Assembly (NCBI RefSeq): GCF_044360475.1
Contig: NZ_CP043494.1
Span: 8,494,001 to 8,558,000 of the forward strand
Direction of reading: 5' to 3'
Length of the DNA stretch: 64,000 bases
DNA from: Archangium minus
Lineage (GTDB): Bacteria; Myxococcota; Myxococcia; Myxococcales; Myxococcaceae
Under the pieces are notes generated by a model. The model searched no databases. It had not been told where the DNA came from and saw nothing but the letters and a program-made list of their open reading frames with translations. The translations under genes and the position numbers were made by a program. Each line of letters begins with the position of its first letter. Positions within the stretch are counted from its first letter, which is position 1. Positions 25,779 through 33,265 of the stretch are shown in pieces.

Positions 25779-27227
25779 TTAGGGGATGAGCAGGGCTCGC
25801 AGGAAGCGTCCGTTGCCCGGAACCTCCACGCGCAGCAGCAGCGTGCTCCCCGAGGGCGCCTTCCGGATGAGCTTCGCCAGCTCCTCCGCGTTCCGCACCG
25901 GCTTGTGATCCGCCTCCACCACCACCATGCCCGGCTTCAGATCCGCGCGCTCCGCCGGAGAGCCCGGCATCACGTCCGTCACCAACGCCCCTTGTGCTGA
26001 CTTCAACCCCGCTCGCGCGACGACGCGCGGATCCAGGTTGTTCAGCGACACCCCCACGCGAGCCTTGGAGGACTCCTCGGAGTCGTCGCCGCCACGATTC
26101 GGGCGCACGCTCAGGCCCTCCAGGTCCGGCCGCGTCCCCAGCTGCACCTTCAGCGCCTGCTTCTTTCCGTCGCGGAACACGTCCAGCGTGGAGGTGCTGC
26201 CCGGCTTCTTCAGCGCCACCGTGCGAGTGAGCTGGCCACCCGAGCCCACCTGCTGGCCGTCGATGGCTACGATGACGTCATCCGCCTTCAGTCCCGCCTT
26301 GCCCGCCGGGGAGTTGTCGTTCACCGAGGACACGATCGCACCCTCGCTCACGGGCAGTTGCATCGCCTTGGCCAGGTCCCGCGTCAGGTCCTGGATGCTG
26401 ATGCCCAGCCACGCGCGAGTCACCGCGCCGTCCTTCTCCAGCTGCGGCAGGAGCGCCTTCACCAGGTTGCTCGGCACCGCGAAGCCGATGCCCGTACCCC
26501 CACCCACAATGGCGGTGTTGATGCCAATCACCTCGCCCTTCATGTTGAAGAGCGGGCCACCCGAGTTGCCCGGGTTGATGGCGGCATCCGTCTGGAGGAA
26601 GTCGTCATACGGGCCCGAGTGGATGTTGCGGGCACGCGCGGAGATGATGCCGCTGCTCACGCTGGAGGCCAGCCCGAACGGGTTGCCAATGGCCACCGCC
26701 CAGTCTCCGACTCGCAGCGCGTCCGAGTCTCCCAGCTTCACCGTGGGCAAGTTGTCCACCTTGCCCTTGAGCCGGATGAGGGCCACGTCGGTGAGCGGAT
26801 CCCTCCCGACGATCTCCGCGTCAAAGCTCCGTCCGTCGTCCAGGCGGACGATGATGGACACCGCCCCCTCCACGACGTGGTTGTTGGTCAGCACCAACCC
26901 CTTGGGGTCGATGATGAAGCCCGAGCCCGTGCCCTGACGGATGGGCTCGCGCCGCTGTCCCCGAGGGTCGCCTTCACCTCCGAAGAAGCGCTCGAAAAAG
27001 GGATTCTCCCCGCCTCCGGAGGCTTTGGCCTGCACGTCCACGTTGACGACGGCGCCCTTCACCGACTCGACCAGCGGGGCGAGTGAAGGCAGCGCCTGCG
27101 CTTCCCGGGTGGCGGGCTGCAGGGAGGTCGCGGAAGAAGCCGCGTTCTGGGCGCCGGCCAGCATCGGCAGCGCAACGAAAAGGGCGCCAACGAGGGCGCT
27201 CCGCTGAGAGGTCAGTCGCATAGTCAT
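25779..27227 (-). CDS. htrA: HtrA/DegP-type periplasmic serine protease
   Basis: A 482-residue exported protease and chaperone. The signal peptide (ALVGALFVALPMLAGAQ) is followed by a trypsin-like domain with the catalytic triad histidine in VLTNNHVVEG, aspartate in PLTDVALIRLKG and serine in INPGNSGGPLFN. Two PDZ domains follow (GLKADDVIVAIDGQQVGS and PAERADLKPGMVVVEADHKPV). The region GGENPFFERFFGG is the LA-loop typical of DegP/DegQ. It degrades misfolded envelope proteins. The start MTMRLTSQRS has GGGGAGAG three bases upstream. It lies 136 bases after the GH57 gene, in the same direction. Confidence 0.93.
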   Translation of the reverse strand: MTMRLTSQRSALVGALFVALPMLAGAQNAASSATSLQPATREAQALPSLAPLVESVKGAVVNVDVQAKASGGGENPFFERFFGGEGDPRGQRREPIRQGTGSGFIIDPKGLVLTNNHVVEGAVSIIVRLDDGRSFDAEIVGRDPLTDVALIRLKGKVDNLPTVKLGDSDALRVGDWAVAIGNPFGLASSVSSGIISARARNIHSGPYDDFLQTDAAINPGNSGGPLFNMKGEVIGINTAIVGGGTGIGFAVPSNLVKALLPQLEKDGAVTRAWLGISIQDLTRDLAKAMQLPVSEGAIVSSVNDNSPAGKAGLKADDVIVAIDGQQVGSGGQLTRTVALKKPGSTSTLDVFRDGKKQALKVQLGTRPDLEGLSVRPNRGGDDSEESSKARVGVSLNNLDPRVVARAGLKSAQGALVTDVMPGSPAERADLKPGMVVVEADHKPVRNAEELAKLIRKAPSGSTLLLRVEVPGNGRFLRALLIP

Positions 27228-27260
27228 GGTCTCTCCCCAAATAAGACGGAAAGACTTCAA

Positions 27261-27282
27261 GGCAAGGCACACCGGCCTTGCC
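27261..27282 (-). terminator. Hairpin between the GH57 gene and htrA
   Basis: GGCAAGG (27261-27267) and CCTTGCC (27276-27282) form a perfect 7-bp stem. It lies in the 136-base gap, which also holds a GGGGGTG/CACCCCC hairpin close to the GH57 stop. It could be an attenuator or leader structure of htrA. Confidence 0.35.
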
Positions 27283-27363
27283 CGCCCGACTGGGAAACAA
27301 TGCAGCCCCCCCTCTCTTCCCGAGAATGGAAGCAAGGGGGTGGGCGCTACACCCCCACCCCCC

Positions 27364-28953
27364 TCAGGCCGGGCGGTACACCCGGTAGTCGATCTCGGGG
27401 AAGATGTTGTTCTTGCCCTCGATGTGGGTCAGCCAGCCCTCGTCGATGCTCCCGTTGCGGATCTGATCGTGCAGCCTCAGGAAGCGAAGGAGGTGCTCCT
27501 TCGTGCGGCGCACGGCGTAGTCCACCATCGTCCCCGTCTTCATGATGAAGGCCCAGTCCGAGGACTGGGCCAACAGGAGCTCACGCGCAGCCTGGTTGAG
27601 CGCCCGCCGATAGAGCGTGGAGGCGTCAGGGAAGTCCTTCACCAGGGCGACCATCTTCCGAGCGCAGTGGTGGAGGTGCCGGTAGATCCAATCATTGGAG
27701 CCGTCCAGCCACATGTTGGCGTAGCCGCCTGCGCCCCAGGAGCTCAGGGGCGGCGTGGCCACCTGGTTCTCCGGGTACTCGTTCAGGTCATCCGAGGCCG
27801 TCACCAGCTGGAAGGTCTTCTGCTCGGAGGCCACCTTGCGAATGAGGGCCTCGAGGAACCAGGGGCCCTCGAACCACCAGTGGCCGTAGAGCTCGGCGTC
27901 GTAGGGCGCCACCACCACCGGCTTGCGGCCCCCCACCTTCCCCGAGAGCCACTCGAACTGCTTCTCGCGGTTGAAGAGGAAGTTGCCCGCGTGGGTGACA
28001 GCACGCTCGCGCGCGGCGTCCGGATCGTAGGGCTGCTTGTCCTGCGTCTTGCCCGTGATGCGGTAGTACTTGAAGCCGGTGTTCTTGCGATCCCCGGTGG
28101 GCTGGATGAAGGGCCGGATGTAGTCCAGGTCCAGGTCCCAGCCGATGTCCCGGTAGAACTCGCGGTAGACGGGGTCGCCAGGATAGCCGTACTCGGAGCT
28201 CCACACCTGCTGGCTGCTCTCGGGGTCGCGCGCGTACGCGGCCACGCCCGCCTCCGTGTAGATGGGCGCGAACGGACCATGCAACGGCCGGGGCGAGGCA
28301 TCCGTCAGCCCGTGGGTGTCCACGAAGAAGTAGCGGATGCGCTCGGCCGCGAGGAACTTCTCCACCCCGGGGTAATAGCCGCACTCGGCCAGCCAGATGC
28401 CTGGCGCGTCCCGGCCGAACGTGAGTCGGTAGTGGTTGGCGGCCACGGAGATCTGCGCGCGCACCGCCTCGGGCGTCTGCTGCATCAGCGGCAGGAAGCC
28501 GTGCGTGGCGTTGCTGGCGATGATCTCCAGGTGCCCCGCGTCCTGGAGCCGGCGGAAGGCGCCCACCAGGTCGTGCTTGTAGCGCTCACGAAAGGCGCTG
28601 CGCAGGGACTCGAAGTGGTCCCGGTAGAAGTGGGCCAGCCGACTGAAGACCGGGTCGTTCCGGGTGCGGTGCACCTCGCGCGCACCCAGCTCACAGAGCT
28701 GATCCAACTTCCGCCCATAGCGGCCCATGAGCAGCTCGTCGCGCAGCATGGTGACGAGCGGGGGCGTGAGCGTCATCGTCACCCGGAAGGGCACGCCCTC
28801 CTCCGCCAGCCGATCGAAGACGAGCAGCAGCGGAAGGTACGTCTCGGAGATGGCCTCGTAGAGCCAGTCCTCCTCGAGGAAGTCCTCGTATTCAGGGTGA
28901 CGGACGAACGGCAGGTGTGCGTGCAGGACGAGCGCAAGCGAGCCGATGCTCAT
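27364..28953 (-). CDS. GH57 family 1,4-alpha-glucan branching enzyme-like protein (DUF1957)
   Basis: A 529-residue GH57 protein with a DUF1957 C-terminal domain. It starts with the family motif LALVLHAHLPFVRHPEYEDFLEE; the nucleophile glutamate is in GIWLAECGYYPG and the acid/base aspartate in VAPYDAELYGHWWFEGP. The length and C-terminal helical block match GH57 branching enzymes, which form alpha-1,6 branches in glycogen-like glucans. The start MSIGSLAL is family-like. It lies 10 bases after the DUF4912 gene, a pairing known in other bacteria, and the GT4 glycosyltransferase gene is divergent to that. Confidence 0.88.
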   Translation of the reverse strand: MSIGSLALVLHAHLPFVRHPEYEDFLEEDWLYEAISETYLPLLLVFDRLAEEGVPFRVTMTLTPPLVTMLRDELLMGRYGRKLDQLCELGAREVHRTRNDPVFSRLAHFYRDHFESLRSAFRERYKHDLVGAFRRLQDAGHLEIIASNATHGFLPLMQQTPEAVRAQISVAANHYRLTFGRDAPGIWLAECGYYPGVEKFLAAERIRYFFVDTHGLTDASPRPLHGPFAPIYTEAGVAAYARDPESSQQVWSSEYGYPGDPVYREFYRDIGWDLDLDYIRPFIQPTGDRKNTGFKYYRITGKTQDKQPYDPDAARERAVTHAGNFLFNREKQFEWLSGKVGGRKPVVVAPYDAELYGHWWFEGPWFLEALIRKVASEQKTFQLVTASDDLNEYPENQVATPPLSSWGAGGYANMWLDGSNDWIYRHLHHCARKMVALVKDFPDASTLYRRALNQAARELLLAQSSDWAFIMKTGTMVDYAVRRTKEHLLRFLRLHDQIRNGSIDEGWLTHIEGKNNIFPEIDYRVYRPA

Positions 28954-28963
28954 GTCATCTCCC

Positions 28964-30778
28964 CTAACGACCCTGGCCAGAAGAAGTGGGACGCGCCCAG
29001 GCCCATTGCTCAGAGGCCCCTGTCGGACGCCGACCCCCGGCCCAATGCTCGGACGCTCCCACCGGGCCATACGTCCATACCCACTGCTCGGACGACCCCG
29101 CGGGACCCGCCGACCACGCCCACTGCTCGGACGAGCCCGCGGGCCCCGCTGACCACACCCACTGCCCCGAGGACCCGGCCGGACCCGCCGACCCCGTCCA
29201 CTGCTCCGAGGACCCCGCGGGACCCGCCGACCGCACCCACTGCCCGGACGCGCCCGCCGGCCCCGCCGACCGCACCCACTGCTCGGATGACCCGGCCGGA
29301 CCCGCCGACCTCATCCACTGCCCGGACTCGCCCGCCGGGCCCGTTGACCAGACCCACTGCTCGGATGAGCCCGCCGGACCCGCCGACCTCATCCACTGCC
29401 CGGACTCGCCCGCCGAACCCGCTGACCAGACCCACTGCTCGGACGAGCCCGCCGGACCGGCGGACTTCAGCCACTGCTCGGACGAGCCGACCGGACCCGC
29501 CGACCTCATCCACTGCTCGGAGGAGCCGGCCGGACCCACCGGCCGCGCCCATTGCTCCGAGGAGCCCTCGGCACGGCGGACATGCAGATAGTCCTGCCCA
29601 GGAGCCCCCTCTTCTGGAGCGCCAGGCCCGATACGCTCTCGCCGACGCTCGGGAATATCCTCGAACTCACCGCTGCCCGGCAGGGGCACGCGGCGCCAGG
29701 TGATGTACTCGCGCTCCTCGATGGACGCGTTGCGGGTGGGCGCGTTCGCGGCCACCGCCTCCATGCTGGCCTCCTTCCGGGTGGCAACGGGCGGCATGCG
29801 GAGGAAACGCACCGAGGTGTCCGAGGACGGACCCGCCGGCGGCAGGAAGACCCGGTTGGAGGAGTGGCCGATGCGGCGCGAGCGCCCGCTGCTTCCGACG
29901 AAGTGGGCCTCCACGCGATAAGGACGGCCAGGCGCCAGGCCATGGATGTAGTAGCTGCGCGACTCGAGCGCCACGTCGAGCACCTTCACCAGGATGTCCT
30001 GGTCGTCATAGACGCGCAGCACGGCACGCGGCGACTCCAGCCCATCCAAGGCGCGCTGCCTGGCAGCGGAGCTGAAGTCCCAGAGAAGGAAGAGCGTATG
30101 CGGGTCGCGCGGCAGCAGCAGGGCCGTGTCGTCCCCGTAGTCCAGCGGCAGCTCACCGAGCTGCTCGTCATAGTCCGGCGAGCCGAGTGTCTCGCGGGGC
30201 CTGCTGCGCTGCGACTCGGTGAGGTGGTGGCGCCAGGCCTCCTGCTCGCCCGCCATGCGCGCCACGAAGAAGCCCTCCACCAGCGGCTCCGCAGCGTGCT
30301 GGGCCGTGTGGGTGGGCTCGGACCCGGAAGACGCAGACGTCTCCACCGGCATTGAGAGGGTGGGCTCCTCGTCGTCGACGGAGAGCCGGCTCTGCTTGGG
30401 CTTGGGCGGGAAGTTGACCACCTCCGCGGGCCGCGGCGGGTGGCGGACCGGGGTCTTCTCGTCGTCATCTCCGGGCAGGGGATGCGCGGGGGCGGAGGGC
30501 TCCTTTGCAGGAGGGCGCTCCTCGGGCTTCTCTGTCCGCGAGGCCGCCGAGACGGCAACAGGGGCCTTGCGCGCCCCTCGCTGGGCCTTCTCCGAGCCCT
30601 TCCCGTCCTTCACCGTCTCCGACACCTGGACGCCCGCGAGCTTCGCGAGCCCGGGCACCCGCTTCGCGAGAGCCGCGAGCAGGTCCTTCTTGGTCTTGAG
30701 CTTGCTGTGCCCACGCCCCAGATGCTTGCGCGCGAGCTCCCGCAGGTACTCCACCGTAACGCTCTTGAGGTCGGCCAT
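28964..30778 (-). CDS. DUF4912 protein with SAP/Rho-N-like start and 13-residue tandem repeats
   Basis: A 604-residue protein of unknown function. Residues 1-50 resemble a Rho-N/SAP-like helical domain (SVTVEYLRELARKHLGRGHSKLKTKKDLL). A charged linker follows, then the DUF4912 domain (about 210-330) with TALLLPRDPHTLFLLWDFS and YYIHGLAPGRPYRVEAHFVG. The last about 200 residues are 15 imperfect copies of a 13-residue unit, consensus SAGPAGSSEQWVR, with an invariant Gln-Trp or His-Trp. The DNA is a GC-rich 39-bp tandem repeat. Domain order and the GH57 partner suggest a role with glucan, but no activity is known. ATG preceded by GAGGA. Confidence 0.75.
   Translation of the reverse strand: MADLKSVTVEYLRELARKHLGRGHSKLKTKKDLLAALAKRVPGLAKLAGVQVSETVKDGKGSEKAQRGARKAPVAVSAASRTEKPEERPPAKEPSAPAHPLPGDDDEKTPVRHPPRPAEVVNFPPKPKQSRLSVDDEEPTLSMPVETSASSGSEPTHTAQHAAEPLVEGFFVARMAGEQEAWRHHLTESQRSRPRETLGSPDYDEQLGELPLDYGDDTALLLPRDPHTLFLLWDFSSAARQRALDGLESPRAVLRVYDDQDILVKVLDVALESRSYYIHGLAPGRPYRVEAHFVGSSGRSRRIGHSSNRVFLPPAGPSSDTSVRFLRMPPVATRKEASMEAVAANAPTRNASIEEREYITWRRVPLPGSGEFEDIPERRRERIGPGAPEEGAPGQDYLHVRRAEGSSEQWARPVGPAGSSEQWMRSAGPVGSSEQWLKSAGPAGSSEQWVWSAGSAGESGQWMRSAGPAGSSEQWVWSTGPAGESGQWMRSAGPAGSSEQWVRSAGPAGASGQWVRSAGPAGSSEQWTGSAGPAGSSGQWVWSAGPAGSSEQWAWSAGPAGSSEQWVWTYGPVGASEHWAGGRRPTGASEQWAWARPTSSGQGR
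28985..29570 (-). repeat. 39-bp tandem repeat array inside the DUF4912 gene
   Basis: About 15 imperfect copies of a 39-bp unit, in frame, encoding GPAGSSEQW(V)(R/W)SA. Copies differ mainly by E/G before QW and by the two residues after QW. In-frame length suggests change in copy number is tolerated. Confidence 0.85.
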
Positions 30779-30870
30779 AAGCGGTCCTCGGCTTAGGTCT
30801 TCAACGCCTGGGGGTCAACGAGCGATTTCACTTCTGTTCGTGGTCATACCTCGCGAGCTGTCAGGGGACG

Positions 30871-30900
30871 GTGACAAGCCGGGACCCGGCTTTGTATTCT
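30871..30900 (+). promoter_or_regulatory. Candidate promoter of the GT4 gene with an internal palindrome
   Basis: GTGACA (30871-30876), an 18-base spacer and TATTCT (30895-30900). The spacer is filled by the perfect palindrome AAGCCGGGACCCGGCTT (30876-30892). Transcription would begin only a few bases before the TTG start at 30911, so the mRNA may be nearly leaderless. Confidence 0.45.
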
Positions 30901-30910
30901 TCCGCCCGCC

Positions 30911-33142
30911 TTGAGCGACCTGCCCAGACTCCTGCTGTGCAGCTTCGATGTGATCCCCGGCCCGTCTGGCTCGTCGCGTCGGCTGACGGAGTATTTGAAA
31001 GCCCTGCCCGACCGGTTCTCGGTGGTGGTGCTCTCCGTCAAGACGCCGGACCACTCGCACATCGAGAAGTACGAGGGCGCGCGCCTGCTCCGCGTGCCGG
31101 TGGGCGCCGGGGACCTCGCCTCGCGCATCCAAGCCTTCGAGCGAGCCGTGCGCCGCCAGCTGGAGAGCGAGGAATACGCGCTCGCCCACTTCACCGACCC
31201 CTTCGGCGGCTACGCCCTGTGCGAGCTGAAGGGGGACTATGGCTACCGCCTCATCTACGAGGCCCAGGGTTTTCCCTCCCAGGAGCTGCGCTACACCCAC
31301 CCCCAGCTGGAAGGGGACCGGAAGTTCCTCTCCAAGGTCCGGCGCCAGGAGCTGTTCTGCCTGATGAACGCCGACCTGGTCGTCACCGGTTCGCCCACGA
31401 CGAGCGCCTTCATCCAATCCCTGGGTGTGGCCGGGGAGTCGGTGCGCGTGGTGCGCGCGCCGGTGGACCTGGGGCCCTACGTGCCCGAGGCGCTCGGAAC
31501 ACCGGACGGCGCCCCCATGCGGCTGATGTACCTGGGCAGCCAGGTGGCATGGCAGGGGCTCGCCGGCTTGCTTCGGGGACTTGCACTGGCAGTAAAGCAG
31601 GTCGACGTCCGGCTCACCCTCGTGGGCGCGCGCCACCCGGATTGGCAGCCCCACCTGGAGGACCTCGTCGCCGAGCTGGACCTCAAGCAGCACGTCGAGT
31701 TCCAGCCCCCTGTGGGCCATGACGACGTGGCCAAGGTGCTGACGCTCGCGGACGTGGGCGTGGTGCCGCTCGATGACGTGGACCGCAACCGCGTACAGGG
31801 CGGCGCGCTCGCCAAGGTGTCCGAGTACCTCGCCGCGGGTCGTCCGGTGCTCGCCACCGACCTGCCCGTGGCCCGCGAGCTCATCCCTTCCTCGGCCGGC
31901 GTCTTCTACCCGCCCGGTGACGTGCAGGCGCTCGCGGATCGCATCATTGAACTCGCGAGGGATGTGCCCCGGCGCATCACGCTCGGAAAGCAGGCCCGGG
32001 CGTATGCCAACCAGTGGCTCGACGCCGGCCTCATCCGCGGTCAACTGCTGGACATCTATGATGGCCTGCTCGGAAAGAGGCCGGTGCCAACAGAGAGCGC
32101 CTCCGAGCGGGAGCTCAACCCGACGATGACGGGCACTCCCACCAACCGCGTCCTCGGGCTCGAGGGCAACGTGAGCGCGGGCCCGCCGGAGCCTGAGGCC
32201 CCCACCTCCAGCGCGGAGCCCCCTGGGAGCGAGCCCATCCCGGACACGGATCCGGGACACGGTGGACCCGTGAGCGAGGAGCCGCCGCTCATCGTGGGCC
32301 ACACGCTGCGGGAGGAGAGCCTCGACTCCCGGCTCATCAAGACCGAGCCCGCGACCGCGCGGCCCGAGGGGCCTCCCGTGGTGATGGGACTGCCCCTGCG
32401 CGAGCCCTCCTCCCAGGACAGCGCGCCGACCGAGCAGGAAGTGCGTCCAGGAGGGCCTCCGGTGGTCATGGGGCTGCCCCTGCGCGACCCGCCCGTCGCA
32501 CCGCCACCCCTTCCGCCCCGCGCGAGCCTGAGCACCCGCGCGATCTCCGAGAGCCGCCCCACCCTGACTCCCGAGCCCTCTCCGGCACGGCCTCCCGCGC
32601 TTCCTCCCCTTCCTCCCCGTCGCGAGGAGCGTCCCCCACCTCGACCGGCGGAGCCTCCCGTGCTCCGTCCGTCCATCTCCATCCCCCCGCTGCCTCCTCG
32701 CCCCCGGCCCTCGAGCGGCTCCCGTCCCGCGGTGCCCGCGGTGCCACCGGTGCTCTCTCCCGTCGAGACGCCCCTCACCCCCCCTCCTCCCTTGGAGCGC
32801 GCGCCCGTCAAGGCCGAGGAGCCCGAGGAGCTCGCCGAGGCCGAGGAAGTTCACGAAGTAGACGCTTCTCCGACACCCACAGACGCGCAACCCCTGGAGG
32901 ATCTGGAGGAGATCAGCAGCGCGGAGATCCACGAGGCCGAAACGCCGGAGACGCCGCCCCGGGAGCCGCCCGAATCACGGTTGAACCCCTGGTTCGCCCA
33001 GCTGGCCCATGGCTACTGCCCGCCAGAGGGGACGCAGTTCGCTCGCCACACGCCGCCCACCACCATGCCCGGCCGTGACGACGACCCCGTCCCTCCCCCT
33101 GCCGCCAAGGCCCAGGGAACCGCCCGCGGCAAACCCTCGTAG
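30911..33142 (+). CDS. GT4-family glycosyltransferase with long proline-rich tail
   Basis: A 743-residue protein. Residues 1-400 are a GT-B glycosyltransferase of family 4: N-terminal LLLCSFDVIPGPSGSSRRL, donor-site region MYLGSQVAWQGLAGLLRGL and the family motif ADVGVVPLDDVDRNRVQGG with EYLAAGRPVLATDLP. From about 400 the chain is Pro/Glu-rich and probably disordered. It holds the motif GPPVVMGLPLR twice, plus a weaker third copy (EPPLIVGHTLR). It ends with LNPWFAQLAHGYCPP and a Pro tail. The start is a TTG next to a predicted promoter. The substrate is unknown; spore-coat, O-antigen or slime glycans are candidates. Confidence 0.8.
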   Translation: MSDLPRLLLCSFDVIPGPSGSSRRLTEYLKALPDRFSVVVLSVKTPDHSHIEKYEGARLLRVPVGAGDLASRIQAFERAVRRQLESEEYALAHFTDPFGGYALCELKGDYGYRLIYEAQGFPSQELRYTHPQLEGDRKFLSKVRRQELFCLMNADLVVTGSPTTSAFIQSLGVAGESVRVVRAPVDLGPYVPEALGTPDGAPMRLMYLGSQVAWQGLAGLLRGLALAVKQVDVRLTLVGARHPDWQPHLEDLVAELDLKQHVEFQPPVGHDDVAKVLTLADVGVVPLDDVDRNRVQGGALAKVSEYLAAGRPVLATDLPVARELIPSSAGVFYPPGDVQALADRIIELARDVPRRITLGKQARAYANQWLDAGLIRGQLLDIYDGLLGKRPVPTESASERELNPTMTGTPTNRVLGLEGNVSAGPPEPEAPTSSAEPPGSEPIPDTDPGHGGPVSEEPPLIVGHTLREESLDSRLIKTEPATARPEGPPVVMGLPLREPSSQDSAPTEQEVRPGGPPVVMGLPLRDPPVAPPPLPPRASLSTRAISESRPTLTPEPSPARPPALPPLPPRREERPPPRPAEPPVLRPSISIPPLPPRPRPSSGSRPAVPAVPPVLSPVETPLTPPPPLERAPVKAEEPEELAEAEEVHEVDASPTPTDAQPLEDLEEISSAEIHEAETPETPPREPPESRLNPWFAQLAHGYCPPEGTQFARHTPPTTMPGRDDDPVPPPAAKAQGTARGKPS

Positions 33143-33178
33143 TGTGAAATTGTCCGCAACGCGTGTAGCAACCGACCG

Positions 33179-33204
33179 AGCTTGGCACGGAAACTTTCCA
33201 AGCT
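33179..33204. promoter_or_regulatory. Inverted repeat upstream of aglZ
   Basis: AGCTTGG (33179-33185) and CCAAGCT (33198-33204) are perfect arms around a 12-base spacer, 62 bases before the aglZ ATG and 37 bases after the GT4 stop. It may be an operator for aglZ or an end hairpin of the GT4 transcript; no U-run follows. Confidence 0.35.
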
Positions 33205-33265
33205 TCTTCGCGCGTGCATAGGATGTGCCGGTTTTCATTGCACTTTTCTTGGGTAAAAGGGCTGC

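Noticed and set aside
28985..29570. Possible CRISPR array because of regular 39-bp units
   Set aside because: The units are directly tandem, in frame with the DUF4912 gene, with no unique spacers and no cas genes.
30815..32932. A 705-codon open frame on the - strand opposite the GT4 gene
   Set aside because: Antisense to a clear glycosyltransferase; low-complexity Arg/Gly/His composition.
33180..33200. Sigma-54 promoter (TGGCAC) before aglZ
   Set aside because: The -12 element has no GC at the required distance; spacing is off by one and the match is TTTC.
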